From contig JASJZH010000004.1 of the NCBI GenBank assembly GCA_037178975.1, forward strand, positions 7,502,001 to 7,566,000: a DNA stretch of 64,000 nucleotides, in the 5' to 3' direction. The translations under genes and the position numbers were made by a program. The stretch is from Oscheius tipulae (taxonomy: Eukaryota; Nematoda; Chromadorea; Rhabditida; Rhabditidae). Below, in pieces: positions 20,588 to 32,765 of the stretch. Numbering within the stretch: the stretch's first letter is position 1; each line of letters starts with the position of its first letter. The notes beneath the pieces are model-generated. The model was not told the origin of the DNA. It made no database searches and was given only the letters and a program-made list of their open reading frames with translations.

Positions 20588-22124
20588 ATGTCCATGGCAC
20601 TTCCTATTATTTTGCTAAGTCTCATTATTAAAGTTTCTTCTCAAGCTGACACGTTTGCAAATGGTAAGAAGTACGAGTTGTCATTTAAGTGTTTTCAAGA
20701 TACTCTCCTCAACAATTATTTCAACGTAACTACTCGTTTGATCAATGATCTACTTACTGGCTACGATAGGAGGCTGCCAGCACTGTACGTTGCTCGTTAG
20801 TTTGACTTTATAGGAAGATGTGAGGACTGTTTGCAGCAACCACCTCCTTACAATTAACAACTACGGCAGTTTCTATTACGCTGAGCTACTTTAAGCTCCT
20901 CCATCTTGTGAGTTTTTGCATCATAGAAACAGAGTGTTTCAGGATCAAGAGCAGCAGAGTGTATCAATCGTCGTCGACTTGTACTATGTAAGTAGCTTTT
21001 GTCGCTAAACTGGTTTCAGATGTGGACAGACGTCCGTCTAAGATGGGACCCCTCGAACTACGATGGTGTGGATAACTTCTATATTAACGCCAAGGACAGT
21101 CTCTGGATTCCTGATGTCATTCCTTACGACTCGTGACCATGATCTTGATAACAGCATTAATAGACATTTCAGACACGAGGTCACCGAAGTTATGCCAGAA
21201 AATCAACAGTTTTTGTACGTTTTCAACAACGGCACGGTCACCTACTACCGTACCCTCCTCCTTACGTTTGTATGCCGCTTACAGGTTGTTTTTAACGACT
21301 ACTGGTAATTCATATTTTAGCTTAAAAATTTTCCTTTCGACACACAAGTATGCCCGCTTCGAATTGGTTCTCTAAACTTTCCCGTCGGTCAGCTGCAAAT
21401 TGTCGGGGGAATTGGTTTTTGTGCGGATCCTAAGGAAGCTTTGGGTCTTTTAAATGAAGAATAAAGTCTTTTCTTTAGAAACAAGGAAACGGTGAATGGA
21501 CCATACTCGACGTAACACTTAAAAATGATTTGGACAACGACAATGGCATTTCGTTTCACGTCGTTATTTACAACTTCACGCTTAAAAGGAGCACGACTTA
21601 CTACGTAGTGATGATGATAGTTCCCTCGTTCATTCTTACCCTCCTCTGTGTTATTGGTCTGTTTTGGGAGAAGGTACACGAAGAAAGTTATATGGACAGA
21701 GTGAGTGAGTACTGTCACAACTTTTAGTTTTGTAGTTAAACCTTGGGTTTGCTGCCATCTTGGCGATGATGTTTGTACTTCAAATGGTGACCCAGGACAT
21801 GCCCAAGATCGATCAAATTGACAGCTTATGTAAGTTTTTTGTTCTTTGACTTAACTAGTTTTCAGCCGTTTACTTGATAGTAAACTTGGGTCTCATCTCC
21901 CTCGCTAGTGTCATTGTTATCAGCATGGGCAAGTGCAGCAAGATATGGGAAACGTCTACAGAGAAGAAGCGGTTTGATGAAAAGAAAGTTGCATTGCCAG
22001 TGCTAATCTGACAATTTTCAGGGAATGGAGCTGCTTTAATGTGTTGAGGAGGTCTATGAGTACACTTCTCGCAGCACTATTCTCATTGGCCAGTATCGTT
22101 AACCTGATTCTCCTTTTCGTTTAA
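20588..22124 (+). CDS. Cys-loop ligand-gated ion channel subunit, tandem copy 2
   Basis: Same architecture as the upstream gene: exons 20588-20663, 20700-20795, 20837-20907, 20943-20987, 21020-21132, 21173-21284, 21321-21437, 21479-21700, 21736-21829, 21866-21932, 22022-22124. Signal peptide MSMALPIILLSLIIKVSSQA. The Cys loop again has 13 intervening residues (C-RLQLKNFPFDTQV-C). At the end of exon 7 the GT donor present in copy 1 is replaced by GCTTTGG. Only a non-consensus GC donor keeps phase, so the gene may be impaired. Intergenic distance to copy 1 is 182 bp with similar upstream sequence. Introns 9 and flanking exons are almost identical to copy 1, unlike the rest. Confidence 0.8.
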
Positions 22125-22528
22125 ATGCTAGATAAGGAAAGGATCAGATGAAACTTTCATAGCAGTACTTCACGACAGTTCATAAACATATTCTGCAATT
22201 ATTATTACAACTTTATGAGATCCGTCAACTCGAAAATCGTACCCATATTCAATTTCACAGTATCAATGAGCTGTCGTTCCATTTGAAACTGTATTAATCT
22301 GTCGACTGTGTCGTCTGATGAGTCTCATCTCCGTCCCATCAGCCCCTTCTCTCATCTGAGGCAGACTTTGACTCTGATTCCGAGCTTCTTCTCGTAACTG
22401 TTGCTGTGTTGAAGCTAGTCTCCTACGCCTCTCTGCTCCTTTTCTCGCTTTCCCTCTCCATCGGATCATAACAAGGAGGAGAGAAGATATCTCTCTTGAA
22501 TAACTGCTTTTGAGAAGAGAAGTGGTTC
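22125..22528. other. Intergenic, possible extra coding exon on minus
   Basis: Between two convergent 3' ends. A 68-codon Arg/Gln-rich minus-strand frame at 22263-22469 could be an alternative terminal exon of the ammonium transporter, since its stop TAA overlaps a GTAAG donor-like sequence. No motif supports it. Confidence 0.35.
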
Positions 22529-24684
22529 TTACTCAGCAGTGAGTTTCCTCTCCTGAGAGTACTGTTGAATGTTCTGTCCTGCCAGACCATGCTCTCTCAA
22601 ATCCGCTCCCAACTCTTCTTCATACCGAGACAGTCTCAGCCCGATTGGTGAGTGTTGTAATATCTGCAAGATTTGATAGGTTGTACGTGAGACTCTTACA
22701 TAAAGAATGACAAAAGCCGAAACTGCAGCAAAGCCACCGATGACAGTTGTCGCTACAATCTGTAGAAACAATAGTTCTATTCCTTTCTCCAGATCATAGA
22801 TGAGGCCAAGAAGATTGTTTTCGTTGGTCACCTAAGTCGGGTATGTCAACTTGCTTGTGACAGTACTACCGAATGACTCTCGAGTCCGAAATGAGGATTG
22901 AGGAAAATTGCTGGAGCTATCATTCCCCAGCATGCCCCGACAACATGAACAGGGATAATTCCTACGGGGTCATCGATCTGGAAATTTGTTATTACTTTTG
23001 ATGCCAAGAGCCCATCTAACATCTTTCTGGCCTCCAGTTCATCTCGGAAGTTCCGAAGCCCTTTGCTTACAATCCCATCTGCATGGCTCAGCGCAACCAA
23101 AAATTAGGTTTTCTACTCCCTGACGGAGCTCGTGACAAAACAGAAATATACCTGAACTGCTTCCAGAATCGGGTAGGTCAAGAGAGCCAATGCTGACCCT
23201 ATTCCACCGATTGCAATGGCTTGCCAAGGTACATAGAACAGACAGCCGGCTGTCGAGGAAACCAATGATGCCAAGAGCCCGTCTATCATCATATCCACTT
23301 GGATTTTTTTCGTCGAGACCTGATAAACACAATGAAATGTATTCGGGACATCACTGACCTTGGTTATCACCAGGGCAACGATGCCTCCACCGACCGAGGC
23401 CAAGATTGTTCCCACCGCGGAGCTGAAAACACTCCGTTTTTGGTGAAGACATTTCGAAGTGTACGAGAACTATACTCACCGTATTCCTTCTGTCCACTGA
23501 TAAATGGAAACAGCGTAGTTGGAGGCTGTGTTGAAGGCAAGCCATCCCCACCAGATCATGGTAAAACCAAGGAGGGCTTTGGTGGGGTCACTGAGTTTCT
23601 TCTTGTTCTTTTTCACAAAACGATCTCTCCTGGGTCGGAGGTAGACTGTTGCCACTAGACCAGCAATGCCACCCACTAGATGAACCTGAATTGGCATTGG
23701 ACTCTTTCATATAAGATGAGCAAAAGAAACTTTCGAAAAGGGCAGAAGTATTATTGAACGAGATTAGGAGAAGCGCTTTTGCAACATTGGACGCGATGCT
23801 AACCAGACTAACACTCTTACGAGATCTTTTGGAAAAATATCCCAGAAACAGGCAAAATGTCAGAAGACATGCAGACAGGCCCCATTTATGTCTGTTTGTT
23901 CCGGTTTCTGTCAACTTGATAGATTGTATTGTTTTGGTATGATGGAATAGGAAGCCTACCGCCGAGCACCCAGCTGAATCCACGACACCCATAGTCCTGA
24001 AAACGCCCTGCTTCCCCCATATCCAGTGACCAGCTATCGAATGAACCAATGTAATAAAGAAGGAGACAAAACAGTGCGACTGCAGGTGTATTCGTTCAGC
24101 CATTCCAGCTGAAAAGAAAGGTAATCAGCAAAGCAACAAAGCTTGAAGCAAACCTGATACAATGGTCGAAGTTGTCGTCGCGAAGCTCATTTGAAATATG
24201 AACAAGGCATTCTTCTGGCTTCTCTAGACATTTTCATTATAACGTATGAGGATTCACAACCTCTGTCTCATTTAAATAGGTGTACCGTTCCGGATCGAAG
24301 AAGTAATCAGTTGTTCCATAGAATGGATTCGTGGAATTGTCGACGTCTGTGTCTCCAAATGTGAGACCGAAACCGAACATCCAGTAAGCAAGACCTTAAC
24401 ACTGACTGACTGACCAAGGATATCAGTGGCAGTACCTCCAAAAATAACGTCGACCACATTTTTCACCATGACGTTGACTTCATCTTTTGCTGAAACTCTT
24501 CCAGACTCGAGAAGCCCAAAGCCTTAACACAACTGTTACCAGTGGCTTTGACAGACAGAGATCTCTATTTTTGTATGGCTACCCACTAACCTGCTGTCAT
24601 CGTGAAAATAGTAAAAGAGCTCGCAGACATCCAGACGGCATCGTCCATGAACGTCTGTTCCACGCTATGAGCTCCGTGCGCCAT
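22529..24684 (-). CDS. Ammonium transporter (AMT/Rh superfamily, AMT type)
   Basis: Eleven minus-strand exons: 24684-24591, 24522-24436, 24394-24261, 24223-24154, 24108-23960, 23685-23480, 23422-23359, 23319-23152, 22977-22867, 22831-22700, 22663-22529. Integral membrane channel for ammonium, eleven TM helices expected. Family blocks: DDAVWMSASSFTIFTM then FGLLESGRVSAKDEVNVMVK, FGLTFGDT, ALFIFQMSFATTTSTIVSAGMAER, IDDPVGIIPVHVVGACWG. The pore twin histidines are kept (SAVHLVGGIAG and IPVHVVG). The C-terminal tail has the regulatory IGLRLSRYEEELGADLREHG helix of AMTs. Intron 8 (23151-22978) contains a damaged copy of part of exon 8. Divergent from nothing close; the 5' flank is a 3-kb noncoding region. 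Confidence 0.92.
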
Positions 24685-27600
24685 GATAGAGGGGCGGAGT
24701 CGACGGCTGAACTACTCGTGTGTCTTATTAATTTACTGAAAAGTCCCTTAATATGATTGGTTTGAAGAGTCTGGTGAGAAAAGTTAAAGAGCACTTGTTT
24801 GCGTCCCTATGACTGTATAACTGGCTGCACAGCTGTGCGGAACTGTTCATATCAGTGAATTGCGAATTTATGGATAGAAGACAAGAACACAAAACACTTA
24901 GTAGAGAGTAGACCTTTTTTCTTGGAATGAACAAGGCTTTTAACCTATGAAGTATGACCACAAGAAAACAGTGAGTACAGATTATAGCTTTTCAAGATGA
25001 TAGGCAAGCCGGATAATCTGGACATCGAATACTTTGCTCGAAAGTATTTGTCAATGAAGTATTTTGGGAGTGATTGGGAGTTCTTGATGATTTTTTGCCC
25101 ATCTGCGGTATACACAAATTCATAGAACCTTTAGGAATTCGTGTCTCCTTAGCATGTGAACAGTTGTTCTATAACGTTGAAACTTAGCTTCTGAATCTAA
25201 TGACATCTATAAATTATCCTCCCGTTCGGATTTCTTTGATACTGTCTGGTTTTAATTGGTTTTCAAAACTTAATTACAGTCAGTTTTTTCCAAATACAAT
25301 TATCGTCAAAGCCAGGTGAAAGAGTAATCCTTTTTGCAATTATTTGGTTTGAAGTGCAAGGGCGGCAACAAAACAAAGGGAGGGGAAAGAAGAAAAAGGA
25401 GTTTGCCTAGAGAGAGGTTTCCCAATCCATTTATCTATGATTATTGCCACGTGGCAGATGCAAATGAATGGTTTCCGGTGTAGTTGTCGATCACAAAGGT
25501 GCTGTCATGGAGACCGGACGCGGTTGATCAATGGCATGAGAGCCATTCCGGTGGCCAGAAAAAAACTGAGGGAATGTGGCCGTGTTTGGAAAGGAAAGGA
25601 TTTCATCAAGGATAGTAGACGTTTCCGGATTGTATGTAAATGTGGGACTTCTAAAGAGGGTCTTCCATACTCACGGAATCAACTGATCACGAGTCAGTTC
25701 GAGAATCATAGCGTGAAAACTGAATTTATTTGCCAAAGAGTTTTGCTTCTTTAATTTGAATTGCGTGTTTCTGCAATTATTCTTCTTTACCATTAGAAAA
25801 GTGTGGGTGGGCCACCTATCTGACAATGACGAGGGAGAATGATAAGCTTTACGGTAATGTGTGGGATGGAGACAAGCGAGAGTCCGCCGGAAACGACAAT
25901 CAGTTGAAATCATTTTCTAACCGGAGGTTGTTTTCCTCTGATAAATCAAACTCTAATTTTACACTTACCCCTTTCAGACGTTGTGTCTAATAGTAGGCTC
26001 TTCTTTACTACATAACAAACATTGTTTTCCCAACAGATGCGAAGAAAACGAGGTACACAGTTTCGCGAGTTCTGTTATTTCTATTACAGTAGTTTTCTTA
26101 GAGTCCAAAACTAGGAACAAAAAGAAAAAGTACTCGCAATAGAAATCTTCAGCAGATAGACATGTTAGCACCTATAAAAACGGTGCTATCCATATATTCT
26201 CATGTTCTCTGCACTTCATGCAATTTCCTATTGAGCTCTGCTTCTCGATCTTTCGCCTCTCTCCAAAGATAACTCATCCCTTATTACTTGTGTCACTTCT
26301 CTCTAGTGTTTTCAAACAGTTCAACTGACTGTTAAATTTAAAACCGTAGTAAGCAGCTAGTTGCTTGATTTATACTAAATACCGTCAAGTTTAGCTGTGG
26401 CTGATGTGGCGTTAACTACAGAAATGAGATAAGGCTGTTCTGTCAATGCGTTTCTTTCCAACAGATACGCCTTATTTCGTAAGGTGAGCAAGATGGTACC
26501 ACCTTTTGAAAGGAATTCAAATTCGTTTCTGTGTAACGCTTCAATGGAGGCATGCTTCCTTACACTATTAGCGTAATCCTATTATAGAACGTACAGAATG
26601 AGGTTAAGTTGCATAGTAAGAGTTAGTACCATATCTTCCACCTACATTTGAATTTATATGACTGCACTACGTCCCTCGTTCATACCGTTCTATTGCAGTT
26701 ACTGCTGAGAGCGGAGATATTTCGAGAGCCGTTGTCATTGGCACGACGCCCTGTCATTTCAGACAGTTCTCACGGTCCGAAATAGGATTATTGCCAACGA
26801 TCCACCTCCGTCTTTTATTACTAATCTTCTTGTCATATATATTTGCCAGCCGGGCAACGATCTTCGACCAAACACACTGACCCGCAGTGTCGACGTCGTT
26901 GATATCATATCATTTGTTTGTGTTTGTAACACAGACGTCGAGACACACAATCCATTTCTCGCTCAACTCATTGATTGTCGTGAAAGTCTCCCGATTTCTC
27001 ACAAATAACAAACCAACAGACCCTTTCAAATTTCAGTTCTTCGTTAGAAGGATACGGTAGAAATTAGTATTTTTCGGTGAATTCCGATCCCTTGACCTAC
27101 AATTGTTCTTTTGCCTCATACTTAAACGTCGTTGTTACCGAGCCTTGGTCCCAAAGTTGCTTCTGATTGACTGTTAGCCAAACTTCCACAGATTTTGTCG
27201 TGTTAGTTATATCGGGAAATGTCAATCAAAATTCACTGTACTTATCTCTCGTTTCAAAACTGTCTCCTATCAACTACCCTCTACAGTACGGTGATTTCAA
27301 AAGTACATCAGCTTCGATAAATTGAACTAAAAAAGACATCTTTTCTCCGCTTGCCTATTATTTCACAAAAGGCTATGAAAAACAAAGTCATTTGATCACC
27401 TTGTGGTAAAGGCGCGTCCTTATCACCAGATCCGCCTCAGAGACATGAGTAAGCTGTCTTTCTCTCTCGATGGCGTCTCTTTGCACAGTGACTAAGAAAA
27501 GGAATCCTCACTGTCATCATGTATAATTTCAGTGCCCGAAACAGTATAAGGGGACCCTTTGGGGAGGCTGACGTGTTCTCCACACACTTTCTTATCAATT

Positions 27601-27707
27601 GATCGTCTTGCAAAGGGAGAAGACGACACTCTCACCCTGGACTGACGGCCGTTTCTCATCGACACACTTGTTAGACGTTAAACATCACGAACTTTTCTTG
27701 GAACACA
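24685..27707. other. 3-kb intergenic region, no confident gene
   Basis: It lies between the divergent ammonium transporter and bZIP genes, so it probably contains both promoters. A 105-codon Cys-containing plus frame (25437-25754) and a few shorter frames have no introns, homology or signal features I recognise. No tRNA, rRNA or repeat was identified by eye. Confidence 0.5.
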
Positions 27708-29068
27708 ATGGCTGTGAGTTCTCTTTTATTTCTAAAATGTAGAGTTTCAGGAAACAGAGACGGCTAGCCCTTCCGTGATCAAAAGACAGCAATCCGAAGA
27801 GGCGACCTCATCGGATGTTCTTGTTGTTGACAACGATGATTCCGGTCCTTTGGACTCAAAGGTACGGTAGATTTCAGCCAGAAAGACGTCGCGTAATCTA
27901 TTTCTCTCTGTCTTATCAGGTTAGCTGTGTTTGTCCTCTAACACGGGTCTCTCACCAGTAGTCCACGTTTACAGGACTCTTGAGAAAGAAAGATTAGTTG
28001 AAAATATCCATTTTTAGAGCAAATTGAAACAAACACCTGAAGACAAGAGGAAACGGAATTATATCGCTGTGAGAAAGCACCGTCAACAGCTGAAGAACAC
28101 GTTGGAGCAGTGTCCAATCGTATGTTTTAGATTTTTTCCACAGGATATGAGTCTTGCCATGTTTCCTGTCTCGACGACAAGCTGATCAAACAGAAACGAT
28201 CCAAATGGCACATTTAGAACCTATCTGATAAGGTTGAGAAATGTTGACAACTTGAATTTTACACCTTTTCGCGACCGCGACAACAAGGTTGATTGTACAC
28301 ATCATCGTTTAAAATTGACGCAACTTTTGGGTCTCTTTCAAAGTTATGATATCAGAGATATCAGAGTTTCATAAAAACCTATATTCTCAGGAATTGGTGG
28401 AATTGAAGAAGCAGCTCGAGGAATTGAAAGTTGCGGAAGCAGAAACACTGGATAAGGTTTGCAAACATTTGGTCTGGCAACATTGTTCTTTCCAGAGACA
28501 TGACTTTTTTGAAATTGTTAAACAATGTAAGCTGCGAATGAAGGATGCACATCCTGGTAACTTCTGAAGGAAATCATTTGCAAGTCATCATTTTTCAGAC
28601 TCATCGGCATCCCACACGTACGATCGAAGTCTGAACGACTCACCAGAAGAAGCAGAATTTCGAAGAAAGAATACCTTTAAACGACCAAGAAGAGTCTTCG
28701 GTGACAATCTTCAGGATTTTGTCCCACAGAATCCAATGACCATATCTCCTGTCTGGAACTTCCAGTCACCCCTATTCCCTCAGAATCTTATAACTCCCAG
28801 TCTTACTCCGGGTTTCATTAACAACTTTGTCACCCCTCCCTTCTTTACAAATCCTTTTCTTAACCAGTTGTTAGTGCCAAGCACCCCAGCCACTCCAATG
28901 CAATCTCCTGTAACTCTTCAGCCGACTATGATGGCGGTTACACCGGAACAAATACAAGGAATGATGGTTCCGGACACATTGCATGCTACTGTCAGAACCG
29001 CTCCGATTAATTTCACCCAGGATACTATTGAATCTTTGTGGAAGCTCCATAATGAACAGTGGAAATGA
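27708..29068 (+). CDS. C/EBP-like bZIP transcription factor
   Basis: Six exons: 27708-27713 (Met-Ala only), 27751-27861, 28018-28119, 28391-28456, 28496-28556, 28599-29068. The third exon encodes a bZIP basic region, DKRKRNYIAVRKHRQQLK, with the N-x2-AV-x-K-x-R spacing of C/EBP factors. The fourth gives the zipper (ELVELKKQLEELKVAEAE). The join puts a proline at the start of the zipper, which is unusual. The long C-terminal exon is rich in Pro, Thr, Asn and Phe (a transactivation-type region), with repeated TPxFxNxF-like pieces. Nuclear DNA-binding dimer expected. A missing small exon in the 271-bp third intron is possible. Confidence 0.75.
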
Positions 29069-29294
29069 GAGAATTTTGTACATAGCTGTCTGATAACGAC
29101 TGTTTACCAGGGTGCGGTAAAATGGGGCTCTGATAAGAGATGCCAAGCCCAATGTACAGCAGATCGGGAACTTTCTGAAAGGGAGAATGGCGGCACAAAA
29201 TACAACAGAAATTTGAGAGACTACTACCGAAAACAATTATTGTCAAAGACATTGCTTGGACAGCTAGACAGAGTCGTTTTATTTTCATTTCCCA

Positions 29295-30080
29295 CTACCC
29301 AAGCAAGTTCGACTTTGTGTATTCATAACAATCGTAGGTGGTGAAGTCAACAATTGGCTTGGAACCATCTAGAGCACATTTCATCGCGGCAGGGTTGTTC
29401 ACTTTCTGAAATCATCTTTTTTTTACATGAATGAATTAACCTTGGCTATGGCGATGCAAAGCTGGTTAATCTTCGGTCTGTCGTACCTCCTGTTAATCAC
29501 CTGGTAGCCACTGTTCAAGATTTCATCCTTACTCTTGCCACTTTTCTTGGCGGCAGTGAAGTTTGTCATCATCTAAAGTTTTCATCGTTTTGAACTTATA
29601 AAATTTTACGTTTGAGTAGAAAGGATTGAGCTCGGGAGCGAGGACACTGGCAGCAGAAGCACTAAATGTGGCCATAGAAGATCCAACCTTTGTGAAGCAA
29701 CCGCCCACTTAAAATAGGCTATTTCTCGAAGATTTGTCTAAACCCACTAGTGGTCACTAACATTCCCCATCCTAACACCGTGCCTGCACCAACAGCAGAA
29801 GTCAAGCAAGCAGTGGCAGCTGAAACTTTTGACCCTTTCTGAAGTTATCACCTACGAGCAGTCAGACCAGCAGCCGGGGTCTGTTTCGGAAAGAACTCTG
29901 GCTGGATGCAACTTGTGAACTGAAAAAGAACGTACTGCATGTTCAAATCCCATTGCCTACATTAGCCACTTGACCAAATGTAGCTCCAGTTATTCCAAGA
30001 ACGATGAATCTGTTGTCAGTGTAGTTCTTGGCCGGTATAGCAGCATAGCAGATGGAAAACAAAGTAAAAAATACTATCAT
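29295..30080 (-). CDS. Secreted protein of unknown function, paralog 1
   Basis: About five exons: 30080-29961, about 29919-29860, then pieces to about 29765, 29700-29610, 29575-29440 and 29400-29295 (stop). The chosen start opens a signal peptide (MIVFFTLFSICYA); ATGs at 30173 and nearby upstream remain possible. The mature part is about 150-190 residues with an Ala/Gly/Ser-rich core (AATACLTSAVGAGTVLGWG) and a conserved MMTNFTAAKKSGKS..INRRY region, and it ends YDCYEYTKSNLLG. I recognise no family. The second intron is ambiguous: a 36-nt GTAGGT..TTTCAG intron best fits phase. The upstream neighbour is a paralog in the same orientation. Confidence 0.6.
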
Positions 30081-30265
30081 GCAGAACTGAGGGTGCGAGA
30101 GAGCAACTGTCGACCATTTAGAGAAACGGATTATCTTCATTAAAAATGATTCATGAACGACAAACGCGACCATTTTGGATTTTGAACTGTGAGATTCGAT
30201 GCGATTATGTCACATGGCTTGCAAGGCCACAGAATAACAGTTACGTCAATGAGTTTATGAAAAGT

Positions 30266-30859
30266 CTACTTTGTGTAAACACCCAACATACTTGACTTGG
30301 TGTACTCCGCATAAGGATAGACGGTAAAGTAGAAGATCGTCTTGAAGTTGTTAATCCGCACGCCATCTGAGTTGTAGAATTGACAGCCTGAGAGGTCATC
30401 TTTAGCTGACACCAATCGAATCACCTTAGCCAGTTGGATACACAAGGCATTAATTTTAGTTCGGTAGTAACGATTGTTAATAGCCTTGTAAGCAGAATTC
30501 AAAACTGCCTCTTCTGCTAGTCCTTGAGCTTTTAGAGTGGTGAAGTTGGACATCATCTGACAGTAAGTAAGTAAAACACAGTACCGGGGTGAGCTCACTG
30601 TGTCGTAAAACCCTCCAAACTCTGGCTCGAGAGCAGCAATGGCTGTTGCTAGAAAGGTAGTGAGCGAAGAAGCACATCCGGAAAGACAGGTGTTTATTGA
30701 AAAGAATGTTTCAGATGCGAGAAAAAGAAAATATGAGTCTCTACTTTGAGCGGCAATCGCTGCCCAAGAAGCTACAGTAAGGTCTCCTACTGCAGAAGTA
30801 CCGCAGTACATGGCGGATAAAAGAATCCACAACAAAAAGATCGAATTTTCACGTGTCAT
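30266..30859 (-). pseudogene. Secreted protein of unknown function, paralog 2, probable frameshift
   Basis: Starts with a signal peptide (MTRENSIFLLWILLSAMYCG). Segments parallel paralog 1: MMSNFTTLKAQGLAEEAV..INNRYYRTKINALCIQLAK, then AVNSTTQMACGL (compare KVNNPAAMKCAL), then FYFTVYPYAEYTKSS (compare VDFTTYDCYEYTKSN). The middle and last blocks are in different frames when the expected 37-nt intron (GTGATT..CTCTCAG, near 30430-30394) is removed. They are in one frame with the last block only if it is retained. The gene is therefore frameshifted or uses a different splice. The stop is at 30266-30268. Confidence 0.5.
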
Positions 30860-31392
30860 CAGAGTAGTAGCACTTGATTGTAGACTTGAGACTGAATACA
30901 AACCAAGAAGGTGTCAATCTAAATGATTGTAGCCCCAACCATTCCCAGATTCACGATGTGTTGGTCGGTTTTGTTTTTTGCTATCAGAAGGCGGCGAAGA
31001 TCAGTAGTAGGAGACACATTGTAGAGACGGTATGTAGAATCATTTTGAACCAGGCTATAAAGTTAAATAGATTGTCCAGATTACTGCAACTGAACTGTTG
31101 CTGATCTGGCTTGTTCTCGATGTGTACAAAGGTGCAAGCAGAGCTCATTTCTGGTAAAACTGTCGGAACTGTGCTTCAAAAAGTAAGGCCAGAAGAATCT
31201 GTTGCATCAAACTGTCGAAGCTGTGAGCTTGGCCATGTACAGAGGGCTTTGAAACGAATCTGTAAGGAGCCATCTCTTAACTATCGATCCTTTCTGATAA
31301 CAGAATCGCTGTAGTTTTGCTCAATTGAACTTTTGCTCTTGCTCTCCAGCAATAAGTCAGAGAACAACAAATTCTTCGAGTCAATTGCACTC
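30860..31392. other. Intergenic, nothing recognised
   Basis: Divergent promoters of the secreted paralog and the Srh-like receptor are expected here. A 67-codon plus frame at 31111-31314 shows no supporting features. Confidence 0.45.
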
Positions 31393-32765
31393 ATGAACAG
31401 TGGAAACAACACGCTCATAATCAAGTTATGTGCGTTCACCCTCTTTCCAACAATATTTTCCCCGCTATTCGCATCTCCAGGCAAGATGATCGACTGTCCC
31501 GAGTTCGACTACGACTATGAGAGAAGCCATGCTGCCTATTTCTGGACCATAAAGGGGCTTTTCGCAGCCTGCTGTATCATCAATCCCTACGTTATGTACT
31601 GTATTGTATTCCGTTCCCCGAATCAAAAAAAGATATATCGTTGGGCTCTGCTCTTTCATCAGATTACGGCCTTTCTAGCAGATATTTGGGTGAGTGGTGG
31701 CAATTCAAAACTGATCCCAGTTTTCAGATCAACTTCTTTGTCCAGGGAACAATGTTCTTGCCTTTTCCAGCCGGATTTCAAACTGGTCCCGCTCAACTTG
31801 GTATGAATTCTCTCCAATCCTTCGCCATGGTCGTTTTTCTCGTAATGGTAGAAGACTGCTCCGTATGTCTTCCTAGCCAGATATCTCATCGTTTGCGGAC
31901 AGGATAAATTTCAATTGAAATGGATGTGGCTCATTGTTTTTGGAGCATTCGGGTGCCTCCTGAGCCTGTATGTACCGTGGACACTGAGTACCAATACCTC
32001 GGAAATTATCGCCTACTATAAGGAGGTATCAGTGTTCTCTCCTATTATTAATCAAACTTATATCAATTTCCTCGTGGTAATGTGGGAAGAGGAATTTATG
32101 GGGATATCACATTAACTTCTAATAGAGAAAAAAAAAAGTTTAATTTACACAATGTGATAGACGACAGCGGAAAAGAGTAGAGAAAAAGAGTGCCCACGTA
32201 CCATCAGTGCCTCACAGTGAGTACATTCCATTTTCAGAGATACAGCTGCTTCACAGACAAGCTCTTGTCGTTGTCCAACTTTGTCATTGCTGATCGCGGA
32301 GAAGTCTTGACTCATCTCATTTCACTGGCCTTCCCCGGAATGTTCGTTCTCTTCTTGGTTTTGATTTCACTCACCATTGCCAGCGTCCGCTCAATCAAAG
32401 TCAACACAATGTCTGCCAATCTGAAAAGACTACAGCAAAAGTTTCTCGCCCAACTTGTTCTACAAACAGCTGTCCCCTTTGCTATTGTGGCTATTCCTCT
32501 AGCCATTGAGATTTATATTGTCGTGACTGAAACCTTCGGATACCCATGTAAGTGGGAAATTTGTACTTTGACAATAGTTTCAGGGCTCAACGACATCGTC
32601 ATGGCCACATTCTCCACGTTCAGCATCACAAGCGGAATCGTTCTGATCGTCATGAATCCATCCTATTACAATTGGAAGCATTGGAAGGCAGAAAAGGAGA
32701 CCAGTTTTACCCGACGAGGGTCCATGAGACGCCAATCAAAAGTCACTCCTATGGCTTTTTCATAA
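31393..32765 (+). pseudogene. Srh/Sri-type 7TM chemoreceptor with a frameshift in TM3 region
   Basis: Exons 31393-31689, 31728 to about 32023, about 32239-32548 and about 32583-32765. The second exon gives the Srh hallmark after TM2: WINFFVQGTMFLPFPAGFQTGP. Later blocks are KRLQQKFLAQLVLQTAVP before TM6 and a TM7 ending MNPSYYNW. In exon 2 the frame through FAMVVFLVMV changes by one base near 31850 into KTAPYVFLARYLIVCGQD, and no intron of plausible length joins them in phase. A one-base indel is the simplest reading. Otherwise the gene looks complete, so a sequencing error is also possible. Confidence 0.65.

Noticed and set aside
25437-25754. 105-codon plus-strand frame with several Cys
   Set aside because: No signal peptide, splice sites, codon pattern or spacing of cysteines like a known domain. 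Kept only as part of the noncoding description.
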